A stretch of DNA of 64,000 bases, from contig NZ_BMXP01000006.1 of assembly GCF_014651815.1 (NCBI RefSeq), forward strand, positions 62,001 to 126,000, written 5' to 3'. The notes under the pieces are model-generated. The model was not told the DNA's origin. It did not search any database and was given only the letters and a program-made list of their open reading frames with translations. Below are positions 1 through 7,208 of this stretch, one piece after another (positions within the stretch are counted from its first letter, which is position 1; each line of letters begins with the position of its first letter). Both the position numbers and the translations under genes were made by a program. Source of the DNA: Alteromonas halophila. GTDB lineage: Bacteria; Pseudomonadota; Gammaproteobacteria; Enterobacterales; Alteromonadaceae.

Positions 1-61
1 GTGAGTCCGTAAAGAGGCAGATGATAACGTCCATTCCTTAAGCAACCGAAGTAATCGCTGG

Positions 62-90
62 TTGTGTGGGATTTATTAAGCGAGTAGAAT
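62..90 (+). promoter_or_regulatory. Candidate sigma70 promoter of ssrA
   Basis: TTGTGT at 62-67 and TAGAAT at 85-90 are separated by 17 bases. They lie about 60 bases before the mature 5' end of tmRNA, which fits a precursor with a 5' leader removed by RNase P. No coding sequence is recognisable in the first 154 bases. Moderate to low confidence because the -35 match is weak. Confidence 0.4.
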
Positions 91-133
91 GGCTTAAGTA
101 ATTCGTCGCCGGTTAAGCATTATCAGGTGGCGC

Positions 134-149
134 AACCTGGAAACAGGTT
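134..149 (+). other. Hairpin in the tmRNA 5' leader
   Basis: AACCTG-GAAA-CAGGTT forms a perfect 6-bp stem with a GNRA tetraloop and ends five bases before the mature tmRNA 5' end. It may help define the RNase P or RNase III processing site of the precursor, or be the remains of an upstream gene's terminator. The function is inferred only. Confidence 0.4.
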
Positions 150-154
150 TCCTC

Positions 155-511
155 GGGGCTGATTAGGATTCGACAGGATCTAGGAAGCTGGAGGTGCATG
201 CAGAGGTGCGGATTGCCTCTTAAAAAATCCGCTTTAAATAGTCGCAAACGACGAAAACTACGCACTAGCCGCTTAAAAACCGGTATAGGCCCTTCCACCA
301 CAGCTTTGTTTGCTAGCGTGGATTCGGAAGGTCATATAAGCAAACTAGCGAGGGAAACTCTCCTGAGGTTGAACCGCGAAATAGTATCAGGACCGCTATT
401 AGGAATCCTGTTTGCCGGAGTCCGAAATAGTTAAATAAAAGACAAACTAAGCATGTAGTACCAAAAGTAGACATTTTCTGGACGCGGGTTCAAATCCCGC
501 CAGCTCCACCA
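155..511 (+). ncRNA. ssrA: Transfer-messenger RNA (tmRNA)
   Basis: One-piece tmRNA that rescues stalled ribosomes with SmpB and tags the incomplete protein for proteolysis. The 5' end GGGGCTGATTAGGATTCGAC and the 3' end GGTTCAAATCCCGCCAGCTCCACCA pair into the alanine-accepting tRNA-like domain, with CCA encoded at 509-511. The resume codon GCA starts at 244, and the tag reads ANDENYALAA followed by TAA at 274-276, identical to the E. coli tag. The length of 357 bases is normal. The 3' end is a known target for integrases of genomic islands, which matters for the AT-rich genes that follow. Confidence 0.97.
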
Positions 512-519
512 AACAACAT

Positions 520-553
520 ACCCTGTGCCGCAAGGCATGGGGTTTTCTTTTTT
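520..553 (+). terminator. Intrinsic terminator of ssrA
   Basis: A 10-bp stem (with two wobble pairs) closed by a GCAA tetraloop at 530-533 is followed by TTTTCTTTTTT. It lies nine bases after the tmRNA CCA end. The rest of 554-829 shows no gene; only a weak TATAAC-like -10 near 790 could serve the next gene. Confidence 0.85.
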
Positions 554-829
554 GTAAGTAGCTCTCCCCTAAGCAAAACACAGTTGTTCGTAGTTATCTG
601 CCATGTTTAGTGCAGCAGGCGACACTGAAAAAACTACGCTTTAACCGAATCACAAATCATCGCTGTGCTGAAATGAGTTTATATTGCGTAAGGCTCATAT
701 AGAGCGCTGTCATCACATTATCCGCACCTTCCTTAACGAAAAACGCTTGAGAACTGCATCATTAACGAAGACGTCGACGTTATTTCTGGTATAACTATAT
801 GTTGAACAACATTGGCTTAGGGCACATGT

Positions 830-1228
830 ATGAACTACGAGTTAGAGGACGTAATCGATAACCTGAAGTATAGCGATATTCGCCCGAGTGAAATTCATGG
901 GAACGGACTATTCGCAACAGACTCCATCCCTGAGGATACAGAACTTGGTCAACTGGATGGTCAGCTCATCCCGGAGACGCTTCATCATAAAATGCAGTTA
1001 ACGCTGGAATGGAATGCAATTGAAGAAAACGTATTACTCGTCAGGCCTTACAGAACGAAATACAGTTATATCAATCATTCCCGCACGCCAAACCTCAAAC
1101 TTGTCGGCATTCCATTACGGGTAATCACTACACGAGCTGTGAAAAGTGGAGAAGAGTTTACACTTGATTACCGGGAAGAAAAGCTCTCGAAAGAATATAT
1201 AGATACAAAAGGAAAGTACTATTTATGA
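830..1228 (+). CDS. SET domain protein
   Basis: Small stand-alone SET-domain protein of 132 residues, expected to be an S-adenosylmethionine-dependent protein lysine methyltransferase. The motifs occur in the expected order: HGNGLF at 23-28 (SAM-binding N-terminal motif), INHSRTPN at 81-88 (the NHS/RxxN pseudoknot motif) and GEEFTLDY at 107-114 with the catalytic tyrosine. There is no post-SET cysteine cluster. The stop overlaps the start of the next gene (ATGA), so the two are very likely translationally coupled and work together. Codon use is AT-rich compared with genes from 4 kb on, suggesting recent acquisition beside ssrA. The substrate is unknown; the partner protein is an obvious candidate. 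Confidence 0.8.
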   Translation: MNYELEDVIDNLKYSDIRPSEIHGNGLFATDSIPEDTELGQLDGQLIPETLHHKMQLTLEWNAIEENVLLVRPYRTKYSYINHSRTPNLKLVGIPLRVITTRAVKSGEEFTLDYREEKLSKEYIDTKGKYYL

Positions 1229-2490
1229 TTGCCAAACAATTTCTTTTATGCTCTGTAGACATAAAAGAGAAAGGAGTCTGGGCCGAACTAGTAAATAGCT
1301 CAGAATCAATGGAAGAAAAAGATGTAGCGACACAGGAATGGCATCTTCGGAAGCAACAAAACGTTAATTTCTGTAAGCATGTTGTGAAGGAGGAAATGCA
1401 GTACAGGGACGCATTAGAAAAATCAAGAAACCTGGATCTTTTATGGAACGAGAATGTCGAAACCTGCGTTGATTTAAACAAATCATTCGCTGGATTTGAT
1501 ATTGTGAAACGAGAAACATCGTTAGTTGTTGATTATCATGGTAACTTCCTGTTCGTAATTTGTTATACGATTTCTTATCAGGACCTTAGTGTAAAGGAAC
1601 TCGCCAAAGAAATTTTTAAGAATAGAGAGATCACTACCAACCTGGGCGATTCAGAGTGGCTTTACGCCTTTCAAGACCTCGTTAAAGAGGAGGTCTGCAA
1701 GTATGTTCATGCGATAACAAAGCAAACTAAGCTTCACAGTGACAACGTAATTCTTAATAATGACGCTGCGTTCCCTTTGTTGTTTGCGGACAGCGTTCAG
1801 GATGAAGATTTATCAGAACTTTTTCGTAATGAGGAAAGCTCTGAGCAACTAGCGAAAGGAAATGCCTTATCTGCTGACTTTACCAATTCATTTTTTCACG
1901 TTGGATGGAACTATACGCTGGCAGTTAATTTTCCCTATGATGTTCAGGAAAATGTTTTCGCTTTAATGACGAAAATGCAAATGAGCTATTACAAGTTTCG
2001 TTATTACAAAGAATATTTTAATGAAGTCTTCACAGACATATTGAAAAACTCAGAGGCAATCGACTCTCAAAGAGTAGACTTTTTTGACAAATTAAAATTG
2101 AACTACAAGGTCTTTTTAGCTAATTACTTCAAGTTTAAGTATGGGCTTTATCCAAAATACTGCCAGGTTATGGAAGGTGTTGAAAGACTATGGAACATAG
2201 ACAAGGATACAGAGCTTTTAGAGAAAACATTCGAAGCGCAATCTGAATTTGTTAACAAGAAATACTCTGAAGCAAACCAGCGGCTGAATGACAAACAGAA
2301 TCAAGCTTTAAACATTATCGCGCTATTACAGGTAGCGGCTTTTGTGAGTGTAATTTATGATTCTTTGGCATTTGAAGAGAAGTGGCCAAATGAATTCTAC
2401 ACCGTCCTGTCACTCATAAGCATTTCTGTAATTGCTGTCATTTCTTTGTACGTAAGTTTTGGATTAATCAGAAAAAGTAGAAAGAAATAA
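1225..2490 (+). CDS. Unknown membrane protein, two C-terminal helices
   Basis: Not recognised. The 421-residue protein has a long, charged, mostly helical soluble part (1-355) and two C-terminal membrane helices (about 361-383 and 392-413), ending in a basic tail IRKSRKK. That layout is reminiscent of CorA-type proteins, but no GMN motif is present between the helices, so ion transport is not claimed. No signal peptide is visible, so the large domain should be cytoplasmic. It overlaps the SET gene by four bases in an ATGA junction. Base composition is low in GC like its partner. A membrane-anchored effector or sensor modified by the SET enzyme is one possibility, by inference only. Confidence 0.65.
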   Translation: MIAKQFLLCSVDIKEKGVWAELVNSSESMEEKDVATQEWHLRKQQNVNFCKHVVKEEMQYRDALEKSRNLDLLWNENVETCVDLNKSFAGFDIVKRETSLVVDYHGNFLFVICYTISYQDLSVKELAKEIFKNREITTNLGDSEWLYAFQDLVKEEVCKYVHAITKQTKLHSDNVILNNDAAFPLLFADSVQDEDLSELFRNEESSEQLAKGNALSADFTNSFFHVGWNYTLAVNFPYDVQENVFALMTKMQMSYYKFRYYKEYFNEVFTDILKNSEAIDSQRVDFFDKLKLNYKVFLANYFKFKYGLYPKYCQVMEGVERLWNIDKDTELLEKTFEAQSEFVNKKYSEANQRLNDKQNQALNIIALLQVAAFVSVIYDSLAFEEKWPNEFYTVLSLISISVIAVISLYVSFGLIRKSRKK

Positions 2491-2656
2491 AGTATAAAGC
2501 GGCATATATGCAGTATTCGAAAAGGCTGTTTAACAGGTCTTACAAAAGCTCATTCCCGAAGCAGTTCTGATAAATGACAGCAGGCGGTATGTTTCGTCCC
2601 TGACTCAATGAGCCTTTGCAGACTTTCTTTTTAATACCTATTTTGAACCCTGCCAA

Positions 2657-2691
2657 CAAAAAAAAGCCGCTTACCTCGCGGTAAACGGCTT
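2657..2691 (-). terminator. Terminator of the PEP-CTERM gene
   Basis: Read on the minus strand, a stem AAGCCG..GGTAA with a short loop (2664-2691) is followed by nine T. It lies 23 bases past the stop of the PEP-CTERM gene. The stretch 2491-2656 before it carries nothing recognisable. Confidence 0.8.
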
Positions 2692-2713
2692 CAGTCATAA
2701 ACTCACTGGCTGT

Positions 2714-3310
2714 TTATTTTTTACTGCGGCGACGAAGTGCCAGTGCACCAAAGCCCATAACGAACAGCAATGCTGAAGCAGGCGCCGGAACCTGAGAATA
2801 ACCAATGGCAGCCGTTCCCTGAACCGGGCTTGAACTGTCATAAATACCCAGACGGTATGTACCCGCATCCAGCCATGAGAACAACATTTCTCCAGGTTCA
2901 TAGGCAACGTTGGCATTCGACCCTGTTGCACCACTTAAGGAAATCAGATTGCAGCCGCCATTAGTGCCTGAGATTGCAGTTTGCGCACTATGGCAAAATG
3001 TCGTGTCATTGGTCAGTCGCGTGAAACTTGTTCCATCAATAATGTCCAGCGTGAACCCCGTGACATCAGAGGCGTTGCCGCTGCTCAGGAACGAGTCCAG
3101 CGAAAGAGAAAACTGAGAGTTACTGGTGAAAAGCACACTCAGTGTGACCGGCGTACCCTGCCAGTCAAAAATAAACTGATTCGCATCAAGCGTAACAGAC
3201 GCATTAGTCGAACCATAATCTTCCATGGTTGACGATATAATCGCGCCCTGAGCCAGGCCAGACACACCCAGCATAAATAAAGCAAGTATTCGGAATGACA
3301 TATACTTCAT
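2714..3310 (-). CDS. PEP-CTERM sorting-domain secreted protein
   Basis: A 198-residue exported protein. The signal peptide is residues 1-23 (ending GLAQGA). The body is Ser/Thr/Asp-rich with a probable disulfide pair (FCHSAQ and GGCNL). The C-terminus has the tripartite PEP-CTERM layout: VPAPAS, a hydrophobic stretch LLFVMGFGALAL and the basic cluster RRRSKK. Such proteins are recognised by exosortase and linked to exopolysaccharide or the cell surface. No exosortase gene is in this window. The ATG at 3310 is preceded by AAAGGGA. Monocistronic, with its own terminator. Confidence 0.85.
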   Translation of the reverse strand: MKYMSFRILALFMLGVSGLAQGAIISSTMEDYGSTNASVTLDANQFIFDWQGTPVTLSVLFTSNSQFSLSLDSFLSSGNASDVTGFTLDIIDGTSFTRLTNDTTFCHSAQTAISGTNGGCNLISLSGATGSNANVAYEPGEMLFSWLDAGTYRLGIYDSSSPVQGTAAIGYSQVPAPASALLFVMGFGALALRRRSKK

Positions 3311-3979
3311 ATAAATCCCTTTTTAAGTCTTTTATTACAACGAAACTGGCTTTGGTATAAAAAGCCATCTTTTATTATCCACCATGGCTTCATGCAAAAA
3401 CCAACCCAACTTATATATACCCACAAATATCAAATACTTAACGAGAATCTTTCTATAAAATCATCCTTATTTGTAAAAAATACTGACAGTATGACGCGCA
3501 CTTATCATGCGTAGCTGAAGAAAAAATAAACGACCAGGTAAGTCGGCGACATACGTCAAACACGTACTGGCAAACGTTCAGGTGTACTGACGAGCCGGCG
3601 TCTGAAAGCGCAGACGTTTTCGCTTGCTGGCACAGTGAAGCTTCAGTAAAACGCTGTCTGCGAATACTGTAAAGTGTTGTAGGAGTGCAGGTAACACTGT
3701 GGGTGCCCGTGAAACAGTGCGGGGTATACACGTCACCTTAGTCAGGCGTAAAGAGCGGTAATACCATGCCGCCCTCCCCGCAGACAGCGGCAATGACTCA
3801 CCAGCTAAAGCTTTCCTTTCGTCTTAACAGCCCGCGATGTCGGTTTTTCAGCAACTGGCACTATCTGTGCTACTACTATCTGCGCTACAGAGAATCTGTG
3901 CAAAAACTCCTCAACAAATGCACAAGCAGACTTATATTGCGCTTAAAACTCATCTCTCACTTTATTCAGGAGGCTATGT
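3311..3979. other. Long non-coding stretch
   Basis: About 670 bases without a credible gene. Open frames here are short, lack ribosome sites and read in conflicting frames. It should contain the promoter of the minus-strand PEP-CTERM gene and of the plus-strand gene at 3980. A possible sigma54 site is described separately. Confidence 0.5.
3856..3871 (+). promoter_or_regulatory. Possible sigma54 promoter
   Basis: TGGCACTATCTGTGCT keeps the invariant GG (3857-3858) and GC (3869-3870) with ten bases between, and matches the TGGCAC half of the sigma54 consensus fully. It sits about 110 bases before the strong ribosome site of the next gene. One short match can arise by chance. Confidence 0.3.
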
Positions 3980-4279
3980 ATGGAATCGGTAAGTGGTATA
4001 GGCAGGTTTACGCAAATCGACCCTGTCAGAAAAAACGCGACGCCCGAGCCCAACAAGGTATTTGAACTGGACAAGCTTGCAAATAAGGTTGAACCGCAGA
4101 CAATAACCAATGACAGCACCGCTCTGCAGCAACAGCCTGGTCCCACGGTTACACCAAATAATAGCAGCGACATTGCTAAAATCGTGAACTCACAGGCGTC
4201 GTCGGTTAACCAGACTTACGGCCCTGACGCAGATCAGCGCAACGCCACACCGGGGTCGATTTTTACAACCCGCGCATAG
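3980..4279 (+). CDS. Small hypothetical protein
   Basis: Not recognised. A 99-residue, polar, Gln/Asn/Pro/Thr-rich protein with no signal peptide, membrane helix or cysteine, probably largely disordered. The main support for its reality is an exact AGGAGG Shine-Dalgarno (3968-3973) six bases before ATG. It stands alone between the PEP-CTERM gene and the solute-binding protein. Confidence 0.6.
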   Translation: MESVSGIGRFTQIDPVRKNATPEPNKVFELDKLANKVEPQTITNDSTALQQQPGPTVTPNNSSDIAKIVNSQASSVNQTYGPDADQRNATPGSIFTTRA

Positions 4280-4458
4280 TAAAGACCGGTATTTTCGACT
4301 GTCAGAAGTATGCCCGGTGGAGTGCCAGAGTGCATACCTTCGATGGCAGTCGTAATACCAAAGCCAGCCTCGCCTGACGGTACAAAACTGTTTATTTTTC
4401 AACCGTCATCGCGTACGGTAAATATTACTCTTCCAACTCACTGCTCAGGGAATGCAGC

Positions 4459-5244
4459 GTGTTACGACCACTCTTTTTACTGTTATTGCTCGTCAGCGCC
4501 ACGGCTAACGCGGGCGACTGTGACACGCCGCTGGTTGTTGCCTACAACGGAGACTGGGGGCCCTACTTTTACAGCTACGGTCACGAGCAGTACGACGGCA
4601 CAGACTATGAGTTGCTGCGCGACGTTGCGAATGCAATGGGCTGTGATCTGGCGGTATTGCCCATGAATGAAGTCCGCTCGTCCATCGAGCTGGAAAAAGG
4701 CAGTTACGATGTTTCTCTGGGCGCCACTTATACCAAAGAACGGCAACAAAGCTTTCATTTTTCGACGCCGTACCGTGATGAGCAAATCGGGCTGGTAATT
4801 TCCGCTGAAGCTGGGCACACGCCGGAAACCACCCTTGCCGATATACTGAGCAAGGGTGGAAAAGTCGGCATCAATATGTCCGGCTATTTTGGCAGCACGG
4901 TAGCGTTGCTTAAGGAGCAGTATCCCTCACAGTTTATTCACGAGTTTTCGCTTACAAAACGTGTCAGTCTGCTTTCACAAAAGACCGTCGACGCTATTGT
5001 CGATGATCGCCTGGCGCTATGTCTGGAACTGAGAAACGTGCCTTCTTTTTCAGCCATGCAGGAACGACAGAGCAGCAGTCAGGCCATGATCCTGAGCAAC
5101 GAAATTCTCCATCACGATGCTATTCACTTTATGTTTAGTAAGCACACCACCGCTGCGGCTTTTGTCACCAGATTTAATAAACACTTATCGCAACAGCTCC
5201 AACACCAGGCCTCGGCGCCCGTCTGCCCCTGGGATGCATCCTAA
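4459..5244 (+). CDS. Family 3 periplasmic solute-binding protein
   Basis: A 261-residue exported protein of the amino-acid-type (SBP_bac_3) binding fold. The signal peptide MLRPLFLLLLLVSATANA is followed by the mature domain: LVVAYNGDWGPYFY, then the family-typical stretches GTDYELLRDVANAMGCDL and GSYDVSLGATYTKER with FSTPYRDEQIGLVI. The start is GTG at 4459, preceded by CAGGGA. No ABC permease or ATPase gene is next to it, as is common for stand-alone family 3 proteins in Alteromonadales, so it may be a sensory or orphan binding protein. The ligand cannot be deduced. Confidence 0.8.
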   Translation: MLRPLFLLLLLVSATANAGDCDTPLVVAYNGDWGPYFYSYGHEQYDGTDYELLRDVANAMGCDLAVLPMNEVRSSIELEKGSYDVSLGATYTKERQQSFHFSTPYRDEQIGLVISAEAGHTPETTLADILSKGGKVGINMSGYFGSTVALLKEQYPSQFIHEFSLTKRVSLLSQKTVDAIVDDRLALCLELRNVPSFSAMQERQSSSQAMILSNEILHHDAIHFMFSKHTTAAAFVTRFNKHLSQQLQHQASAPVCPWDAS

Positions 5245-5288
5245 TCAGAGCGCTTAAAAGCACTCTGCGCTCGATGCCTTAAAGTAAC

Positions 5289-5308
5289 ACTATAAACTTT
5301 ATTTAATC
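5289..5308 (+). promoter_or_regulatory. Upstream element shared by both exoD genes (copy 1)
   Basis: ACTATAAACTTTATTTAATC, 42 bases before the first exoD-like gene. A 19/20 identical copy lies at 5982-6001 before the second. It contains a TATAAA/TATTTA-like core, so it may be a promoter or operator retained after gene duplication. Confidence 0.5.
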
Positions 5309-5349
5309 TTCTGAGGTAGAAAGCAGCGAGCCGTTCACAGAAGTGGGAA

Positions 5350-5934
5350 GTGCGTGTGAAAGACAGTGTCAGTGAAATATTAGGTAACCTGGATAACGAT
5401 ATTCAGGGTGAAAAGCTGAGTTTTGGCGAGCTGGTTGGCAAGTTTGAGGATCGCGGGTTTGGCCCACTGCTCCTTATTCCGTCACTGCTTGCCTTCCTGC
5501 CAACCGGCGCCATCCCCGGTGTCCCGTCATTGTGTGGTATCACGATTTTTCTGATTTGTATTCAGGTTGCCGTGAATAAAGACCATCCCTGGCTTCCCAA
5601 ACGGCTTAAGCAGCAGGCTATTTCCCGCGAAAAGATTTTAACCGGCGTCGACAAGGCGCAGCCTTACGTTTCAAAGGTCGAGCATTACCTTCGTCCACGT
5701 GCCAGATGGTTAAGTTCAGCGCCACTGAAAAACCTTATTGCCATCTATTGCGGAGCCGCTGCGCTGTGCATGATCCCCCTGGAACTGTTACCGTTTGCCG
5801 CTGCCCTGCCTAGTTTTGCGCTGGCCATTACCGCGATTGGTATGACCAACCGTGATGGCTTGTTTATTGGTATCGGCATTGTGCTGCAACTTGGCACCGT
5901 GTATCTGGTAATGCAAGCTATGAATAGCCTGTAA
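5350..5934 (+). CDS. ExoD family membrane protein (paralogue 1)
   Basis: A 194-residue integral membrane protein of the ExoD family (exopolysaccharide synthesis, ExoD). ExoD in rhizobia affects exopolysaccharide production and alkali tolerance; the biochemical activity is unknown. Typical features are FGELVGKFEDRGFGPLLLIPSL near the N-terminus, LPTGAIPGVPSLCG, and three to four C-terminal hydrophobic segments ending in ITAIGMTNRDGLFIGIGI. GTG at 5350 is taken as start; a second GTG two codons on is possible. The following gene is a close paralogue that shares the upstream element. Confidence 0.85.
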   Translation: MRVKDSVSEILGNLDNDIQGEKLSFGELVGKFEDRGFGPLLLIPSLLAFLPTGAIPGVPSLCGITIFLICIQVAVNKDHPWLPKRLKQQAISREKILTGVDKAQPYVSKVEHYLRPRARWLSSAPLKNLIAIYCGAAALCMIPLELLPFAAALPSFALAITAIGMTNRDGLFIGIGIVLQLGTVYLVMQAMNSL

Positions 5935-5981
5935 GGCGTGCTTTTATATTCGCGCGTACTAAAAATGACCGGCAGACAAAA

Positions 5982-6001
5982 ACTATAAACTTTTTTTAAT
6001 C
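5982..6001 (+). promoter_or_regulatory. Upstream element shared by both exoD genes (copy 2)
   Basis: ACTATAAACTTTTTTTAATC, differing at one base from the copy at 5289-5308 and 47 bases before the second exoD-like gene. Its presence suggests each paralogue is separately transcribed. Confidence 0.5.
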
Positions 6002-6047
6002 AATACCGGTATCAAGCAACGTGTAGCGAAAACAGCAGAGTAATTCT

Positions 6048-6623
6048 TTGAGACAACGAATCAGCGCAATGCTCGACAACCTTGGCGAAGAACTGACCGA
6101 AGACGACTTGCGATTTGGAGATTTGGTCAGGCGCTTTGAAAACCGGGGCTTTGGGCCACTGTTGCTGGTACCTGCGCTGATTACGCTGCTCCCCACCGGG
6201 GCCATACCCGGCGTTGCCTCGATGTGTGCAGTCACGCTTTTTATTCTGTGTATTCAGGTGGCTCTGGGCCGTCACAGCCCGTGGATACCCAAACGTCTGC
6301 AAAACCAGTCCATCCCAAAAGAAAAGCTGCTGACAGGCGTCGGCCATGCCCAGCCGTATATTTACCGGATGGAAAAACTGTTCCGCCCTCGGGGGATCTT
6401 TTTATCCGTTTCACCGGGTAAAAACCTGGTCGCGGTGTACTGCGGTGTCGCTGCGCTATGTATGATACCGCTGGAATTCGTTCCGTTTGCCGTTACCCTG
6501 CCCAGTCTGGCACTGGCTATTACCGCCATTGGCATGGCCAATCATGACGGGTTATTTATTTTTATCGGTATGATGCTGCAACTAGGCACAGCCTACCTGG
6601 TTGTGACAACACTTATTCTGTAG
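6048..6623 (+). CDS. ExoD family membrane protein (paralogue 2)
   Basis: A 191-residue ExoD-family membrane protein, plainly homologous along its whole length to the preceding gene (for example RRFENRGFGPLLLVPALITL, LPTGAIPGVASMCA, ITAIGMANHDGLF). The start is TTG at 6048 with GAG eight bases before it; ATG at 6069 (MLDNLGEE) is the alternative. Its 3' end overlaps the convergent EVE-domain gene by 11 bases. Two adjacent copies may assemble into a heteromer or act on different conditions, which is inference. Confidence 0.85.
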   Translation: MRQRISAMLDNLGEELTEDDLRFGDLVRRFENRGFGPLLLVPALITLLPTGAIPGVASMCAVTLFILCIQVALGRHSPWIPKRLQNQSIPKEKLLTGVGHAQPYIYRMEKLFRPRGIFLSVSPGKNLVAVYCGVAALCMIPLEFVPFAVTLPSLALAITAIGMANHDGLFIFIGMMLQLGTAYLVVTTLIL

Positions 6624-7086
6624 TGCGTTTTGCTGCCTGTACCAGGCGCTGCCATTCGTTGTCATTCACCGGCATGACAGACAAGCGATGGCCTTTTTTA
6701 ACAAGCCCTACTTCAACAATATCGGGCATGGCTTTGATGGTTTTAAGCGGTAAAACTTCAGCAAACTTTTCTACAAACTTCACATCAACACGGTACCAGC
6801 GCGGTGACGCTTCGGAGGCTTTAGGATCGTAGTACGGGCTGTTGCTGTCAAACTGTACCGGGTCTGGGTACCCTTCCCTGACGACCTCTGCTATACCCGC
6901 AATACCCACCTGTTTACAGCTTGAATGGTAAATAAATACCTTGTCGCCGACCTGCACCTCATCGCGTAGAAAATTGCGCGCCTGATAGTTGCGAACGCCT
7001 TCCCAGGGCTCGGTCTGTCCGGACCGCGCGCGTAAGTCATCAATACTGAAGGTGTCAGGCTCAGTTTTAAACAGCCAGTTAGCCAC
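6613..7086 (-). CDS. EVE domain-containing protein
   Basis: A 157-residue protein consisting of one EVE domain, a PUA-like fold thought to bind modified nucleotides in DNA or RNA. The sequence shows MANWLFKTEP, the conserved WEGVRNYQARNFLRD and VGDKVFIYHSSC, followed by GIAGIAEVV and the WYRVDVKF strand, all typical of the thymocyte nuclear protein 1/YqfB-like bacterial group. Length is normal. It is convergent with the second exoD-like gene and divergent from ygiQ. In other bacteria EVE domains also occur as modification-dependent restriction specificity modules, but this stand-alone form is probably housekeeping. Confidence 0.9.
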   Translation of the reverse strand: MANWLFKTEPDTFSIDDLRARSGQTEPWEGVRNYQARNFLRDEVQVGDKVFIYHSSCKQVGIAGIAEVVREGYPDPVQFDSNSPYYDPKASEASPRWYRVDVKFVEKFAEVLPLKTIKAMPDIVEVGLVKKGHRLSVMPVNDNEWQRLVQAAKRTTE

Positions 7087-7208
7087 AGGCTTTTCTCCTT
7101 TTCGGCATCAGGCGTACAGTGTATCAAAGGCGCCCTGCTGAACAATTAATGTGAGCTATTTTCGAAGCTCTGCTACACTACGCGCGATTTCTCCGCTATG
7201 TGAATGTT

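Noticed and set aside
512-2490. Complete genomic island with att sites at ssrA
   Set aside because: No integrase and no second copy of the tmRNA 3' end is visible, so an island is a hypothesis only.
4310-4666. 118-residue plus-strand frame overlapping the solute-binding protein start
   Set aside because: It is in another frame of a clear signal peptide and binding domain; no ribosome site.
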